Source: DATKWF01 sp035529715
GTDB lineage: Bacteria > Chloroflexota > Dehalococcoidia > Dehalococcoidales > RBG-16-60-22
Assembly: GCA_035529715.1 (NCBI GenBank)
Contig: DATKWF010000041.1
Span: forward strand, 1 to 18,746
Reading direction: 5' to 3'
Length of the DNA stretch: 18,746 nucleotides
This document shows, piece by piece, positions 1 through 7,228 of the stretch; within the stretch, counting starts at the first letter, position 1; every line of letters starts with the position of its first letter. Made by a program: the position numbers and the translations under genes. The notes under the pieces were generated by a model. The model was not told the origin of the DNA and did no database searches. It saw only the letters and a list, made by a program, of their open reading frames with translations.

Positions 1-838
1 CCAGAGTAAGTGGCAGGAAGATAGCAGCCACAATGGAGAGGACTTTCATCGTCTCATTTTGGCGGTTGGCTACGGAGGAAAGGTAGGTGGTCAGGGCATT
101 ATCGGCACTGTCTCTTACGTTTTGGTTCAGGTCTTCAATACTCACAAGATGGTCATAAACATCACGGTAAAATATCTGAGCCTCTTGTTTTATCAGAGAG
201 AACTCACCGCGGCTGAGCCGATTGAGAATCTCTCGCTGTGGAGCGGTGACACGGTGTATCCGCAGGGTAGAGCGTTTGAGTCTCAGGACGGCTTCCAGAA
301 TTGATTGTTGAGGATTAAAAATAGTATTTTCCTCAATCTCTTCGGCAATGTCACTCATCTGGTCAATAGTGGGCAGAATGTTATCTACCAGTGCATCCAA
401 GAGGGCGTGGGCGAGAAAGTCTGCCCCACGCTTCATGATAAGTACCTTGTTTTCTACAAGCTGTTTGACCGCCTCAACACTGTAAAGAGGGTAGTTATGG
501 TTGCTCACCACAAAGTGGGAACCGAGAAAAATGGCCAACTCTGCTGTCTCAACTATGTCTGACTCCACAGCATGGTTGACGCCGTGGGCTATAATGAAGA
601 GATAGTCACCAAAGTCGTCAATTTTCGGGGGGTGTATCTGGGTGCTGATACAGTCTTCGACAGCGAGGTGATGAAATTTCAGACTCTGTTCCATAAATCT
701 AGCCTCTTTTTCTGTGGGCTCACAGATATCTAGCCAGAGCAGACCTTCTTTGGATTCAAAAGCAACTTTGATTTCTTCCTCGCTGAGGTCACAGTTCAGG
801 GAACCTTCCGGGTTTAAATAATAAGTCTTAATTGGCAT
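1..838 (-). CDS. corA: CorA-family magnesium/cobalt transporter, 5' part (truncated by window edge)
   Basis: The minus strand is open from an ATG at 838 to the window edge, giving 279 codons with no stop. A strong Shine-Dalgarno sequence, AGGAGGTG, lies just upstream. The protein begins MPIKTYYLNPEG and reads as the cytoplasmic domain of a CorA channel: a mixed alpha/beta part with VEDCISTQIHPPKIDDFGDY and LAIFLGSHFVVSNH, then long charged helices, ending in RQNETMKVLSIVAAIFLPLTL, which is the start of the first membrane helix. The diagnostic GMN signature and second membrane segment lie beyond the edge and cannot be seen. CorA proteins form pentameric inner-membrane channels for Mg2+ or Co2+. 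The family call rests on the pattern leading into TM1 and is fairly sure; the ion is inferred. Confidence 0.88.
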   Translation of the reverse strand, partial: MPIKTYYLNPEGSLNCDLSEEEIKVAFESKEGLLWLDICEPTEKEARFMEQSLKFHHLAVEDCISTQIHPPKIDDFGDYLFIIAHGVNHAVESDIVETAELAIFLGSHFVVSNHNYPLYSVEAVKQLVENKVLIMKRGADFLAHALLDALVDNILPTIDQMSDIAEEIEENTIFNPQQSILEAVLRLKRSTLRIHRVTAPQREILNRLSRGEFSLIKQEAQIFYRDVYDHLVSIEDLNQNVRDSADNALTTYLSSVANRQNETMKVLSIVAAIFLPLTL

Positions 839-873
839 TGTCCACCTCCTCCAACCGTGTAATTCGTTGCTTG

Positions 874-879
874 ATTCTA
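874..879 (-). promoter_or_regulatory. Possible extended -10 promoter of corA
   Basis: On the minus strand the hexamer TAGAAT is preceded by TGC, giving an extended -10 element (TGn-TAGAAT) about 35 bases upstream of the corA ATG. No good -35 hexamer is present at 16-18 bp, which extended -10 promoters can tolerate. The predicted leader of about 29 nt would carry the strong Shine-Dalgarno sequence. Confidence 0.4.
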
Positions 880-1088
880 GCATTTTTGTTGTCCATTTTC
901 ACTGTTTATCTGGATATTCCCGCGGGAGGAAGTGAGACTGAAGTTTCTTCTTGTTCTATTATGAGAGGGTCTTCTTGATTTTATGCAATGCAGTACTCTT
1001 ATAGAGGAACAGTTGATTGAAATGGGAATGCTTGTTCTCTTCTACTGGGTGTGCGCTTTCCTTTCGGGCGTAGAAGTGGCGGAGTTAC

Positions 1089-1322
1089 CTATGGCTCACC
1101 CTGTAAAAGCGTGGTGGTGTCCTGGACTCCCTGGATGCCACGCACCTCGCCGACGACAATCCTAGCTAGCTCAAAAAGGTTCTTGGCCTCGGCTATAGCT
1201 ATTGCGTCCCACTGCCCGAAGACCATGTTTACTTCCAGGACGCCTGAAGTGGCGCGAATCCGGGGCAGAGTATCCGCTTCCAATCCAGGCACCAACTTAA
1301 TGAGGAGATATCCCTTCACCAT
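1089..1322 (-). CDS. Stand-alone Lrp/AsnC ligand-binding (RAM) domain protein
   Basis: This 77-residue protein, starting MVKGYLLIKLVPGLE, consists of only the beta-alpha-beta-beta-alpha-beta RAM fold found at the C-terminus of Lrp/AsnC regulators. It has the family pattern of a GV turn followed by FGQWDAIAIAEA and a closing strand with TTTLL. There is no helix-turn-helix, so it cannot bind DNA as a normal Lrp would. Such short forms are known in archaea and several bacteria and probably oligomerise and bind amino acids or partner with full-length Lrp proteins. It is divergent from rpsO and lies 250 bases downstream, on the same strand, from the start of corA. No Shine-Dalgarno sequence precedes the ATG, and a near-consensus promoter ends only 8 bases upstream, so translation may be leaderless. 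Domain call is good; the biological role is unknown. Confidence 0.85.
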   Translation of the reverse strand: MVKGYLLIKLVPGLEADTLPRIRATSGVLEVNMVFGQWDAIAIAEAKNLFELARIVVGEVRGIQGVQDTTTLLQGEP

Positions 1323-1330
1323 TTGGGAGT

Positions 1331-1359
1331 ATTATATTCCTTGCTCAGGTTTTTGGCAA
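1331..1359 (-). promoter_or_regulatory. Promoter of the RAM-domain gene
   Basis: The minus strand has TTGCCA (1359-1354), a 17-bp spacer and a perfect TATAAT (1336-1331). The expected start of transcription falls within a base or two of the ATG at 1322, so the transcript should have essentially no leader. Confidence 0.7.
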
Positions 1360-1435
1360 GCAAAATCGTTTTTCTGCAGAGAAGACAGCAAGGCGGGTAT
1401 CGTGTGTACTTAGCCGAGCAACAGCCAGGTGCGAA

Positions 1436-1464
1436 TTTACAGATATTGCCACATATGTTATAAT
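1436..1464 (+). promoter_or_regulatory. Promoter of the rpsO-pnp-dapB-asd-dapA operon
   Basis: TTTACA at 1436-1441, a 17-bp spacer and TATAAT at 1459-1464 with an upstream TGT form a near-perfect sigma70-type promoter with an extended -10. The predicted start near 1471 gives a leader of about 40 nt before rpsO. It is divergent from the RAM-domain promoter, leaving about 75 bases between the two -35 elements. Confidence 0.75.
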
Positions 1465-1509
1465 TTTCTGGTTTCAATGTTTATATAATAAGGGGTAGAG
1501 AGGTGTAGT

Positions 1510-1773
1510 TTGGACAAAGAGAAGAAAACAGACCTTATCGGCAATTATCAACGTCATGAAGGTGACACCGGTTCAGCTGAAGTGCAGGTAGCTCTGCTTA
1601 CCGAGAGGATAAAGCAGTTAACGACTCATATGACGGCTAATCGGCATGATTACCACACGCGACGGGGCTTACTCGGGCTGGTTGGGCAGAGAAGAAGACT
1701 GCTGAACTACCTGAGCAAAGAGGATGTAGGTCGGTATAATAAGCTGATAAAACAGCTTGACCTACGTAAATAA
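1510..1773 (+). CDS. rpsO: Small ribosomal subunit protein uS15
   Basis: The 87-residue product (family usual length 88-89) carries the S15 signature: GSAEVQVALLTERIKQLTTH in the first half, HDYHTRRGLL in the centre and GQRRRLLNYL towards the end. S15 binds the central domain of 16S rRNA early in 30S assembly. The start is TTG at 1510, chosen because MDKEKKTDLI is the expected N-terminus and GAGAGGTG lies just upstream. It is first in a run of five co-directional genes. The rpsO-pnp pairing is conserved widely in bacteria; in E. coli S15 represses its own translation and the shared mRNA is processed. No terminator is visible before pnp. Confidence 0.97.
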   Translation: MDKEKKTDLIGNYQRHEGDTGSAEVQVALLTERIKQLTTHMTANRHDYHTRRGLLGLVGQRRRLLNYLSKEDVGRYNKLIKQLDLRK

Positions 1774-1797
1774 TGTTTTTTAGTGAGGGAGAGGTTA

Positions 1798-4008
1798 TTG
1801 AATAAACAACAATCTTTTGAATGTGAGGTCGGTGGCAGAAGACTCGTTATTGAGACAGGGAAGCTCGCCGGGCAGGCGGGTGGAGTGGTAACCATTAGCT
1901 ATGGAGATAACGTGGTCCTGGTTACAGCCTGTGTCAGCAGCGAGCCACGAGAGGGAGTGGATTTTCTGCCTTTGACTATTGATTACGAGGAGAAAATGTA
2001 TGCTGCCGGCAAGATTCCGGGTGGTTTTATCAGGAGAGAAGGACGTCCCAGTGAATCAGCAATATTAGCTTGCCGTCTGGTTGACCGTCCACTGCGTCCG
2101 CTTCTGCCCAAGGAATGGCGGAATGATATTCAGATTGTAGCTACTGTTCTTTCCGCTGACCAGGAAAGTGACCCGGACATTCTCGCGGTAATTGGCGCTT
2201 CGGCTGCCCTGTCAATATCAGGGGTGCCGTTTGATGGTCCGGTTAGTGCTGTCCATGTTGGCTATATTGATGGTGAAATGGTGTTAAATCCCAAATTAGC
2301 CCAGCTTGAAGACAGCAAGTTTGACCTGGTGGTGGCCAGCACCAGGCAGGCAATTGTAATGATAGAAGCCGGAGCCAAAGAGATTCCAGAGGATATTGTT
2401 CCCAAGGCAATCAAGTTTGGGCATGAGGCAAATCAGGATACTATCAAGCTTCAGGAGCAGCTTCAGCAGGCTTGTGGTAAGCCTAAGGTGGAGGCGCTGA
2501 GTCAAGAGTTCGACCCCGACCTTGTTTCCGCAGTTACTTCGGCTGTCGGTGAAAGGCTGCCTCAGGCACTGAGCCTGCCGGACAAATCGCAGCGTGAACA
2601 GGCGCTTTCCGAACTGAAGAACGAACTTTTAACGAGTTTGGAAGATAAGTTCTCTGCAAAAGATACGCTTTCTGTCTTTGAGGCTAAGACTAAGGCTGAG
2701 ATTAGAGCCAGTATCCTCAAAGGACAGCGTAGCAGTGGTCGTGGTCTGACCGAGGTCCGACCCATCAGTTGTGAGGTGGGACTTCTGCCCCGAACCCATG
2801 GTTCAGCCCTTTTCACCAGAGGCCAGACACAGGTATTAGCCATTACTACGCTGGGCTCTACGCGGCAGGAGCAGAAGCTTGACGGGCTGGGCATAGAGGA
2901 GACGAAACGCTTCATGCACCATTATAATTTTCCGCCATTCTCTACTGGCGAGGTGAAGCGGATGGGTTCACCCGGTCGCCGTGAAATTGGGCACGGTGCC
3001 CTGGCGGAGCGCTCTCTGGTACCGGTGCTGCCTGGTGAAGAGGATTTTCCATACGCTATTCGCCTTGTTTCGGAAGTCCTGAGCTCCAGTGGCAGTACCT
3101 CTATGGCTAGCGTTTGTGCCGGCAGCTTATCGCTGATGGATGCCGGCATACCCGTAAAGAGAGCGGTATCCGGGATAGCTATGGGCTTGATTACCGGGGA
3201 TAATGGTGAACATGTTATTCTGACTGATATTGAGGGCTTGGAGGATGCTTACGGTGATATGGATTTTAAGATAGCCGGGACCAGTGAGGGCATTACCGCA
3301 CTGCAAATGGATACCAAGCTCAAGGGCATCAGCTTGGAGATTTTGGAAAAGGCAATAGCCCAAAGCCGGGAGGCCCGCTCGTTTATTCTGGACAAAATGC
3401 GAGAGGCCATTAGTTCCAGCCGACCCGAAGTCAGTCGTTATGCTCCGCGAATGCATAAAATGATGATTGACCCGGATAAGATTGGCAGTGTCATTGGTAC
3501 TGGTGGGAAAACAATCAGGTCAATTATTGAAGAAACCAAGACAACTATCGATGTTAATAATGATGGCACCGTACTCATCGGCTCAAATGATGAGGAAGCT
3601 GCCCGCCGGGCTATTCAAATCATTGAAGGTCTAACCAAGGAGGCAGAGGTCGGTGATAGCTATACCGGAAAGGTGACCCGGATACTGGATTTTGGGGCTA
3701 TGGTGGAAATACTGCCGGGTAAGGAGGGTCTGGTTCACATTAGTGAACTGGCTGACTACCGGGTAGGTAAGGTTGAAGATGTGGTTAAAGTAGGCGACGA
3801 AGTTACGGTTAAAGTAGTCGGCGTTGATAATCTGGGCAGGGTAAACCTGTCACTCCGGGCAATGCTTGAAAAGCCTTCTCAAGTACCTGGGGATAGGGTG
3901 GAAGATTCGAGGTCTGACAGCCGCTCTTTTGGGGAAAATAGAAGTCGTCCTCCACAGCGCGGCTACCCACCCAGGGGTAAGCCCCGTTCCTCGGGGAGGG
4001 GACGCTGA
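1798..4008 (+). CDS. pnp: Polyribonucleotide nucleotidyltransferase (PNPase)
   Basis: This 736-residue enzyme degrades RNA 3'-to-5' with phosphate and can also add tails. The first RNase PH-like domain (about 10-210) contains GGFIRREGRPSE. An all-alpha linker follows, then the second, catalytic RNase PH domain (about 310-535) with GSPGRREIGHG near residue 391 and the acidic GDMDFK near 487. A KH domain begins near 554 (IGSVIGTGGKTIR) and an S1 domain covers about 616-690. The last 45 residues are an Arg/Ser/Pro-rich basic tail. I prefer the TTG at 1798, preceded by GAGGGAGAGG. An in-frame GTG at 1783 would add five residues but has no ribosome-binding site and would itself consume that sequence. 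It lies 24 bases after rpsO, presumably co-transcribed. In E. coli PNPase represses its own messenger after RNase III cleavage of the leader. Confidence 0.97.
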   Translation: MNKQQSFECEVGGRRLVIETGKLAGQAGGVVTISYGDNVVLVTACVSSEPREGVDFLPLTIDYEEKMYAAGKIPGGFIRREGRPSESAILACRLVDRPLRPLLPKEWRNDIQIVATVLSADQESDPDILAVIGASAALSISGVPFDGPVSAVHVGYIDGEMVLNPKLAQLEDSKFDLVVASTRQAIVMIEAGAKEIPEDIVPKAIKFGHEANQDTIKLQEQLQQACGKPKVEALSQEFDPDLVSAVTSAVGERLPQALSLPDKSQREQALSELKNELLTSLEDKFSAKDTLSVFEAKTKAEIRASILKGQRSSGRGLTEVRPISCEVGLLPRTHGSALFTRGQTQVLAITTLGSTRQEQKLDGLGIEETKRFMHHYNFPPFSTGEVKRMGSPGRREIGHGALAERSLVPVLPGEEDFPYAIRLVSEVLSSSGSTSMASVCAGSLSLMDAGIPVKRAVSGIAMGLITGDNGEHVILTDIEGLEDAYGDMDFKIAGTSEGITALQMDTKLKGISLEILEKAIAQSREARSFILDKMREAISSSRPEVSRYAPRMHKMMIDPDKIGSVIGTGGKTIRSIIEETKTTIDVNNDGTVLIGSNDEEAARRAIQIIEGLTKEAEVGDSYTGKVTRILDFGAMVEILPGKEGLVHISELADYRVGKVEDVVKVGDEVTVKVVGVDNLGRVNLSLRAMLEKPSQVPGDRVEDSRSDSRSFGENRSRPPQRGYPPRGKPRSSGRGR

Positions 4009-4025
4009 AAAATCCTGTTTTCAGC
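3982..4025 (+). promoter_or_regulatory. Tandem stem-loops across the pnp stop codon
   Basis: Two inverted repeats follow each other: CCCCG-TTCCT-CGGGG (3982-3996) inside the last pnp codons, and GCTGAAAA-ATCCTG-TTTTCAGC (4004-4025), whose 8-bp stem contains the pnp TGA. No T-run follows, so this is not a classical terminator. It could stabilise or mark a processing point between pnp and dapB. Confidence 0.4.
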
Positions 4026-4048
4026 ACTTGATTAAAAGAGGTCAGGTT

Positions 4049-4843
4049 ATGAAGCCAGTAAGGGTAGTAGTCCAGGGTGCGTCAGGTAAAATGGGGCAAG
4101 AGGTAATCAGGACATTATGTGGTGAGCCTGAAATGCAGCTGGTAGGGGCTGTGGACCTGAAAGTTAGCGGTGATTGCCTGGCTTTGCCTGATGGTTCGGG
4201 CACAGTGCCTTTTTCCTCTAATCTAGACCACATATTGACTAGTTGTCGACCTGAAGTGCTGGTAGATTTCAGTATTGCTCAAGCTACCATGCCGGCAGTG
4301 CGCATTGCCACCAAGCAGGGAGTCAATCTGGTGATAGGAACTACTGGTTTAACTGCTGATGACCTTAATGAAATTGACCGCTTGGCTAGAGGGGGTAAGG
4401 TGGGAGCAGTGGCGGCGCCAAACTTTGCTCTCGGTGCAGTGCTGATGATGCACCTGGCCAAGGTGGCTGCCAGGTATCTTGATTATGCTGAAATTATAGA
4501 ATTACACCATCTCCAGAAAGCCGATGCTCCTTCAGGTACGGCTCTTTCCACTGCCAAGGCTATGGCAGCGGCCAGAGGTAAACCATTTTTACAAGCATCA
4601 GCACCAAAAGAGGCCTTGGATAGTCGGGGGAAGCAGGTCGAGGGGGTGGCTATTCACAGTGTGCGCTTGCCTGGTCTTCTGGCGCACCAGGAGGTAATCA
4701 TGGGTGGGCCAGGCCAAACATTAAGCATACGCCATGATACTAGCGGTAGGGAGTGTTATATGCCGGGGGTTATGCTGGCTATTAGGGAAGTGGTAAAGCA
4801 TAAAGGACTAATCTACGGTTTGGATACTTTACTTGGTCTATAA
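4049..4843 (+). CDS. dapB: 4-hydroxy-tetrahydrodipicolinate reductase
   Basis: The 264-residue product reduces hydroxy-tetrahydrodipicolinate with NAD(P)H in the lysine/diaminopimelate pathway. The nucleotide-binding loop is QGASGKMG (residues 9-16). VIGTTGL (95-101) and APNFALG (123-129) are family signatures. The catalytic block ELHHLQKADAPSGTAL (151-166) carries the His153 and Lys157 expected as acid and substrate-binding residues. The frame is open further upstream into pnp, but ATG 4049 is preceded by GAGG at good spacing and yields the conserved N-terminus. It sits 40 bases after pnp and 14 before asd, so the three are probably co-transcribed. Length and motifs are those of the normal family. 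Confidence 0.96.
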   Translation: MKPVRVVVQGASGKMGQEVIRTLCGEPEMQLVGAVDLKVSGDCLALPDGSGTVPFSSNLDHILTSCRPEVLVDFSIAQATMPAVRIATKQGVNLVIGTTGLTADDLNEIDRLARGGKVGAVAAPNFALGAVLMMHLAKVAARYLDYAEIIELHHLQKADAPSGTALSTAKAMAAARGKPFLQASAPKEALDSRGKQVEGVAIHSVRLPGLLAHQEVIMGGPGQTLSIRHDTSGRECYMPGVMLAIREVVKHKGLIYGLDTLLGL

Positions 4844-4857
4844 GGGAAAAGGGAAAG

Positions 4858-5883
4858 ATGAAGGAATATAGAGTAGCTATTGTCGGTGCCACCGGACTTG
4901 TCGGGCAGGAGTTCATAAAGGTACTGATACAACGTAATTTCCCGGTGTCTTCAATGCATCTTCTTGCCTCGGACCGTTCCGCAGGCAGGAGGTTGGTTGT
5001 TAATAGTCAGGAGATTGAAGTCGAGGAGACGGTTCCTGAGTCCTTTGATGGAATAGACATTGCTTTCTTCTCGGCGGGCGCTGAGATTAGTCGTTATTTT
5101 GCTCCTATAGCGGTTCGTTCGGGAGCCGTGGTTGTTGATAACAGCGCTGCTTTCAGGATGGTGCCTGCCGTACCGCTGGTAGTGCCCGAGGTCAATCCCG
5201 AAGACATAAAGTGGCACAATGGAATTATCGCCAATCCAAACTGCTCTACCATTCAGATGGTGGTGGCTCTATATCCCCTGCACAAGGTCAGCCCCATCAA
5301 GCGCATTGTCGTGGATACTTATCAGGCGGTGTCAGGTACTGGTTCAGCTGCGGTAGAAGAACTAACAGTACAGTCCAAGCAGGTGCTGGAGGGACAGACC
5401 ACCATCCCTCATGTTTACCCGCATCAGATAGCATTTAATGTGCTGCCGGAGATAGATGTTTTTTTAGATGACGGCTATACCAAAGAAGAATGGAAGATGG
5501 TTGAAGAGACGAAGAAGATAATGCATGCAGCCGATATAGCTATCTCGGCTACCTGTGTGCGAGTTCCGGTATTTAACGGGCATAGCGAGGCAGTTAATGT
5601 AGAATTTTCTCGCCCAATGCTTACTGATGAGGCACAGCGTATTCTTATTCAGGCGCCAGGAGTAAAAGTTCTGGATGACTCGGCTATCAGCCTCTATCCC
5701 CATCCCTGGTCGACGGCTGGTTCCGACGAGGTTTTTGTCGGGCGCATTCGCCGGGATACTTCGCATCCTAACGGTCTGGTCATGTGGGTTGTTGCCGATA
5801 ACCTGCGCAAGGGGGCTGCTCTGAACGCTGTCCAGATTGCAGAAGAGATGATTAAAAGAGACTGGGTGAGCCCACAGGAGTAA
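4858..5883 (+). CDS. asd: Aspartate-semialdehyde dehydrogenase
   Basis: This 341-residue NADPH enzyme makes aspartate semialdehyde from aspartyl phosphate, the branch point to lysine, threonine and methionine. The N-terminal nucleotide loop is VGATGLVG (9-16). The catalytic cysteine is Cys129 in NPNCSTIQ, the substrate-orienting Gln156 lies in YQAVSGTG, and the general base is His242 in FNGHSEAVNVEF with Arg235 just before. The ATG is preceded by the purine-rich GGGAAAAGGGAAAG. The gene is 14 bases after dapB and 4 before dapA. No peptidoglycan genes are in view, so the window does not tell whether the product goes to the wall or only to amino acids. Confidence 0.97.
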   Translation: MKEYRVAIVGATGLVGQEFIKVLIQRNFPVSSMHLLASDRSAGRRLVVNSQEIEVEETVPESFDGIDIAFFSAGAEISRYFAPIAVRSGAVVVDNSAAFRMVPAVPLVVPEVNPEDIKWHNGIIANPNCSTIQMVVALYPLHKVSPIKRIVVDTYQAVSGTGSAAVEELTVQSKQVLEGQTTIPHVYPHQIAFNVLPEIDVFLDDGYTKEEWKMVEETKKIMHAADIAISATCVRVPVFNGHSEAVNVEFSRPMLTDEAQRILIQAPGVKVLDDSAISLYPHPWSTAGSDEVFVGRIRRDTSHPNGLVMWVVADNLRKGAALNAVQIAEEMIKRDWVSPQE

Positions 5884-5887
5884 GAAA

Positions 5888-6778
5888 GTGAGAGAACCGG
5901 GAAGATTACTAACCGCAATGGTGACACCATTTGGTGAGAATGGCGAGGTTGATTATGAGCAGGCCAAGAAGTTAGCTCTAGCCCTGCTCAACTCGGGAAG
6001 CGAAGGACTGGTGGTTGTGGGCACAACCGGGGAGTCTCCCACCCTTGTCCGGGAGGAGGAGATGCGCCTGTTCAGTGAGGTAAAGTCAGCTGTCGGTAGC
6101 CGGGGGACGGTAATCGCCAACACCGGTAGTAACAGCACCGCCGAAGCTATTGAGGCGACCAAGGGGGCGGAGCAAATTGGGGTTGATGCCTGCCTGTTGG
6201 TGGTCCCTTACTATAATAAACCCACTCAGGAAGGTTTGTACCAGCACTTCAAGGCGGTGGCTCAGAGCACAAGCCTGCCCTGTATCATGTATAATGTGCC
6301 TTCACGCACCGTGGTCAGCCTTTCGGTTGAAACGGTTATCCGGCTGAGCCAGATAGATAACATCATCGGGATAAAGGAAGCCAGTGGTAATCTGGACCAG
6401 ATTGCCAGGATTATCAGTGGTGCCAGGGAGGGTTTTCTTGTCTGGAGCGGCAATGATAGTGATACCCTGCTTGTAATGGCTCTGGGTGGCTACGGCGTTG
6501 TCAGTGTTGCCTCCCACCTGGTGGGTAACCAGATAAAGGAGATGATTGACAGCTTTGTTGGTGGCAGGATTGAGGAAGCGGCTGGTATTCACCGCCGACT
6601 TTTACCGCTGGTCAGCGCATTATTTATTGTCTCCAACCCGATTCCGGTAAAGTATGCGCTTAACCACATAGGTTTCAATGTGGGTAAGCCACGCCTGCCT
6701 CTTACCGAGGCTGACGAAAAGACAGCGGCTATCATCAAAGATACGCTGAAGAATTATCGGATTGACCTGCCAGTTTAG
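5888..6778 (+). CDS. dapA: 4-hydroxy-tetrahydrodipicolinate synthase
   Basis: The 296-residue TIM-barrel aldolase condenses pyruvate with aspartate semialdehyde. The Schiff-base lysine is Lys163 in IIGIKEASGN, the catalytic tyrosine is Tyr135 in YNVPSRT, and GTTGES (45-50) binds pyruvate's carboxylate. YYNKPTQEGLYQHF is also typical. The start is GTG at 5888; AGGAG in the final asd codons serves as its ribosome-binding site, so the two genes are probably translationally coupled. It ends the plus-strand operon. The convergent cupin gene stops only 19 bases away, and I see no clear intrinsic terminator between them. Confidence 0.96.
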   Translation: MREPGRLLTAMVTPFGENGEVDYEQAKKLALALLNSGSEGLVVVGTTGESPTLVREEEMRLFSEVKSAVGSRGTVIANTGSNSTAEAIEATKGAEQIGVDACLLVVPYYNKPTQEGLYQHFKAVAQSTSLPCIMYNVPSRTVVSLSVETVIRLSQIDNIIGIKEASGNLDQIARIISGAREGFLVWSGNDSDTLLVMALGGYGVVSVASHLVGNQIKEMIDSFVGGRIEEAAGIHRRLLPLVSALFIVSNPIPVKYALNHIGFNVGKPRLPLTEADEKTAAIIKDTLKNYRIDLPV

Positions 6779-6797
6779 TAATTGGTCCGGTGTAGAG

Positions 6798-7202
6798 CTA
6801 CTTTTTCAAACTCTTCTTGACTGCTTCCAGTTTTTCCACAAAGTCCTGCCGGGGTGGGGAAAAGATGTCGATGGTTTGGCCCCCCTTACCAGAAAAATAG
6901 GCTCCATGTTCTATATTGGAGGGTATAACGATGGCATCGCCTTCCTCAAGGTGATATAGTTTTCCCTCGACGCTGAAGTCACAGGCGCCGGTGGTGATTA
7001 TCGTGATTTGCTCTGATTCATGGTGGTGAGTGGGAACGCAGGAGTCAGGCTCTGCATTAATGAAACTGACCGTGATTTTCTCAGCGGATACAATATGGCT
7101 CTTTATCCCCTCGGCGCATAGTTCTATGAGAGGCACACTACGATAGTGCACAACTCGTTTGTTGAACTCTTCTTGATTGGCCGGGGGTTCTTTCCTTTCC
7201 AT
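6798..7202 (-). CDS. Single-domain cupin protein
   Basis: This 134-residue protein has one double-stranded beta-helix (cupin_2 type). Motif 1 is VPTHHHESEQITIITTG (residues 56-72) with the metal-ligand set His59, His61 and Glu64 or a neighbour. Motif 2 is GDAIVIPSNIEHGAYF (88-103) with His99. Metal-binding cupins of this size range from isomerases to dioxygenases to small sensors, so no reaction can be assigned. It lies downstream of purA on the same strand, with 26 bases between, but it has its own TATAAT 7 bases before the ATG. A purine-rich AAGAGGAG lies 13 bases upstream, too far to be an ordinary ribosome-binding site. The start could be leaderless. Confidence 0.85.
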   Translation of the reverse strand: MERKEPPANQEEFNKRVVHYRSVPLIELCAEGIKSHIVSAEKITVSFINAEPDSCVPTHHHESEQITIITTGACDFSVEGKLYHLEEGDAIVIPSNIEHGAYFSGKGGQTIDIFSPPRQDFVEKLEAVKKSLKK

Positions 7203-7209
7203 CCCAGCA

Positions 7210-7215
7210 ATTATA
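7210..7215 (-). promoter_or_regulatory. Possible -10 element of the cupin gene, close to its ATG
   Basis: A perfect TATAAT on the minus strand is separated from the cupin ATG by 7 bases, the usual -10 to start-site distance. No convincing -35 is present at 16-18 bp. The arrangement matches that of the RAM-domain gene and would yield a leaderless transcript. Confidence 0.4.
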
Positions 7216-7228
7216 CTCCTCTTGGAAC

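Noticed and set aside
59..562. Two plus-strand reading frames of 81 and 85 codons
   Set aside because: They are antisense shadows of corA, which is open across the whole stretch with clear family sequence.
1039..1076. CTTCTAC / GTAGAAG inverted repeat with a long loop downstream of the RAM-domain gene
   Set aside because: No T-run on either strand and a 24-base loop; not convincing as a terminator or structured RNA.
983..1413. Overlapping plus-strand frames of 60 and 120 codons
   Set aside because: They lie largely opposite the RAM-domain gene, have no family resemblance and no good ribosome-binding sites.
3866..4048. Upstream extension of the dapB frame inside pnp
   Set aside because: The added residues match no DapB N-terminus; ATG 4049 has a ribosome-binding site and begins the conserved nucleotide-binding fold.
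6779..6797. Terminator between convergent dapA and cupin genes
   Set aside because: GTAGAGCTAC followed by TTTTT looks suggestive, but the stem would be only 3-4 bp with a tiny loop.
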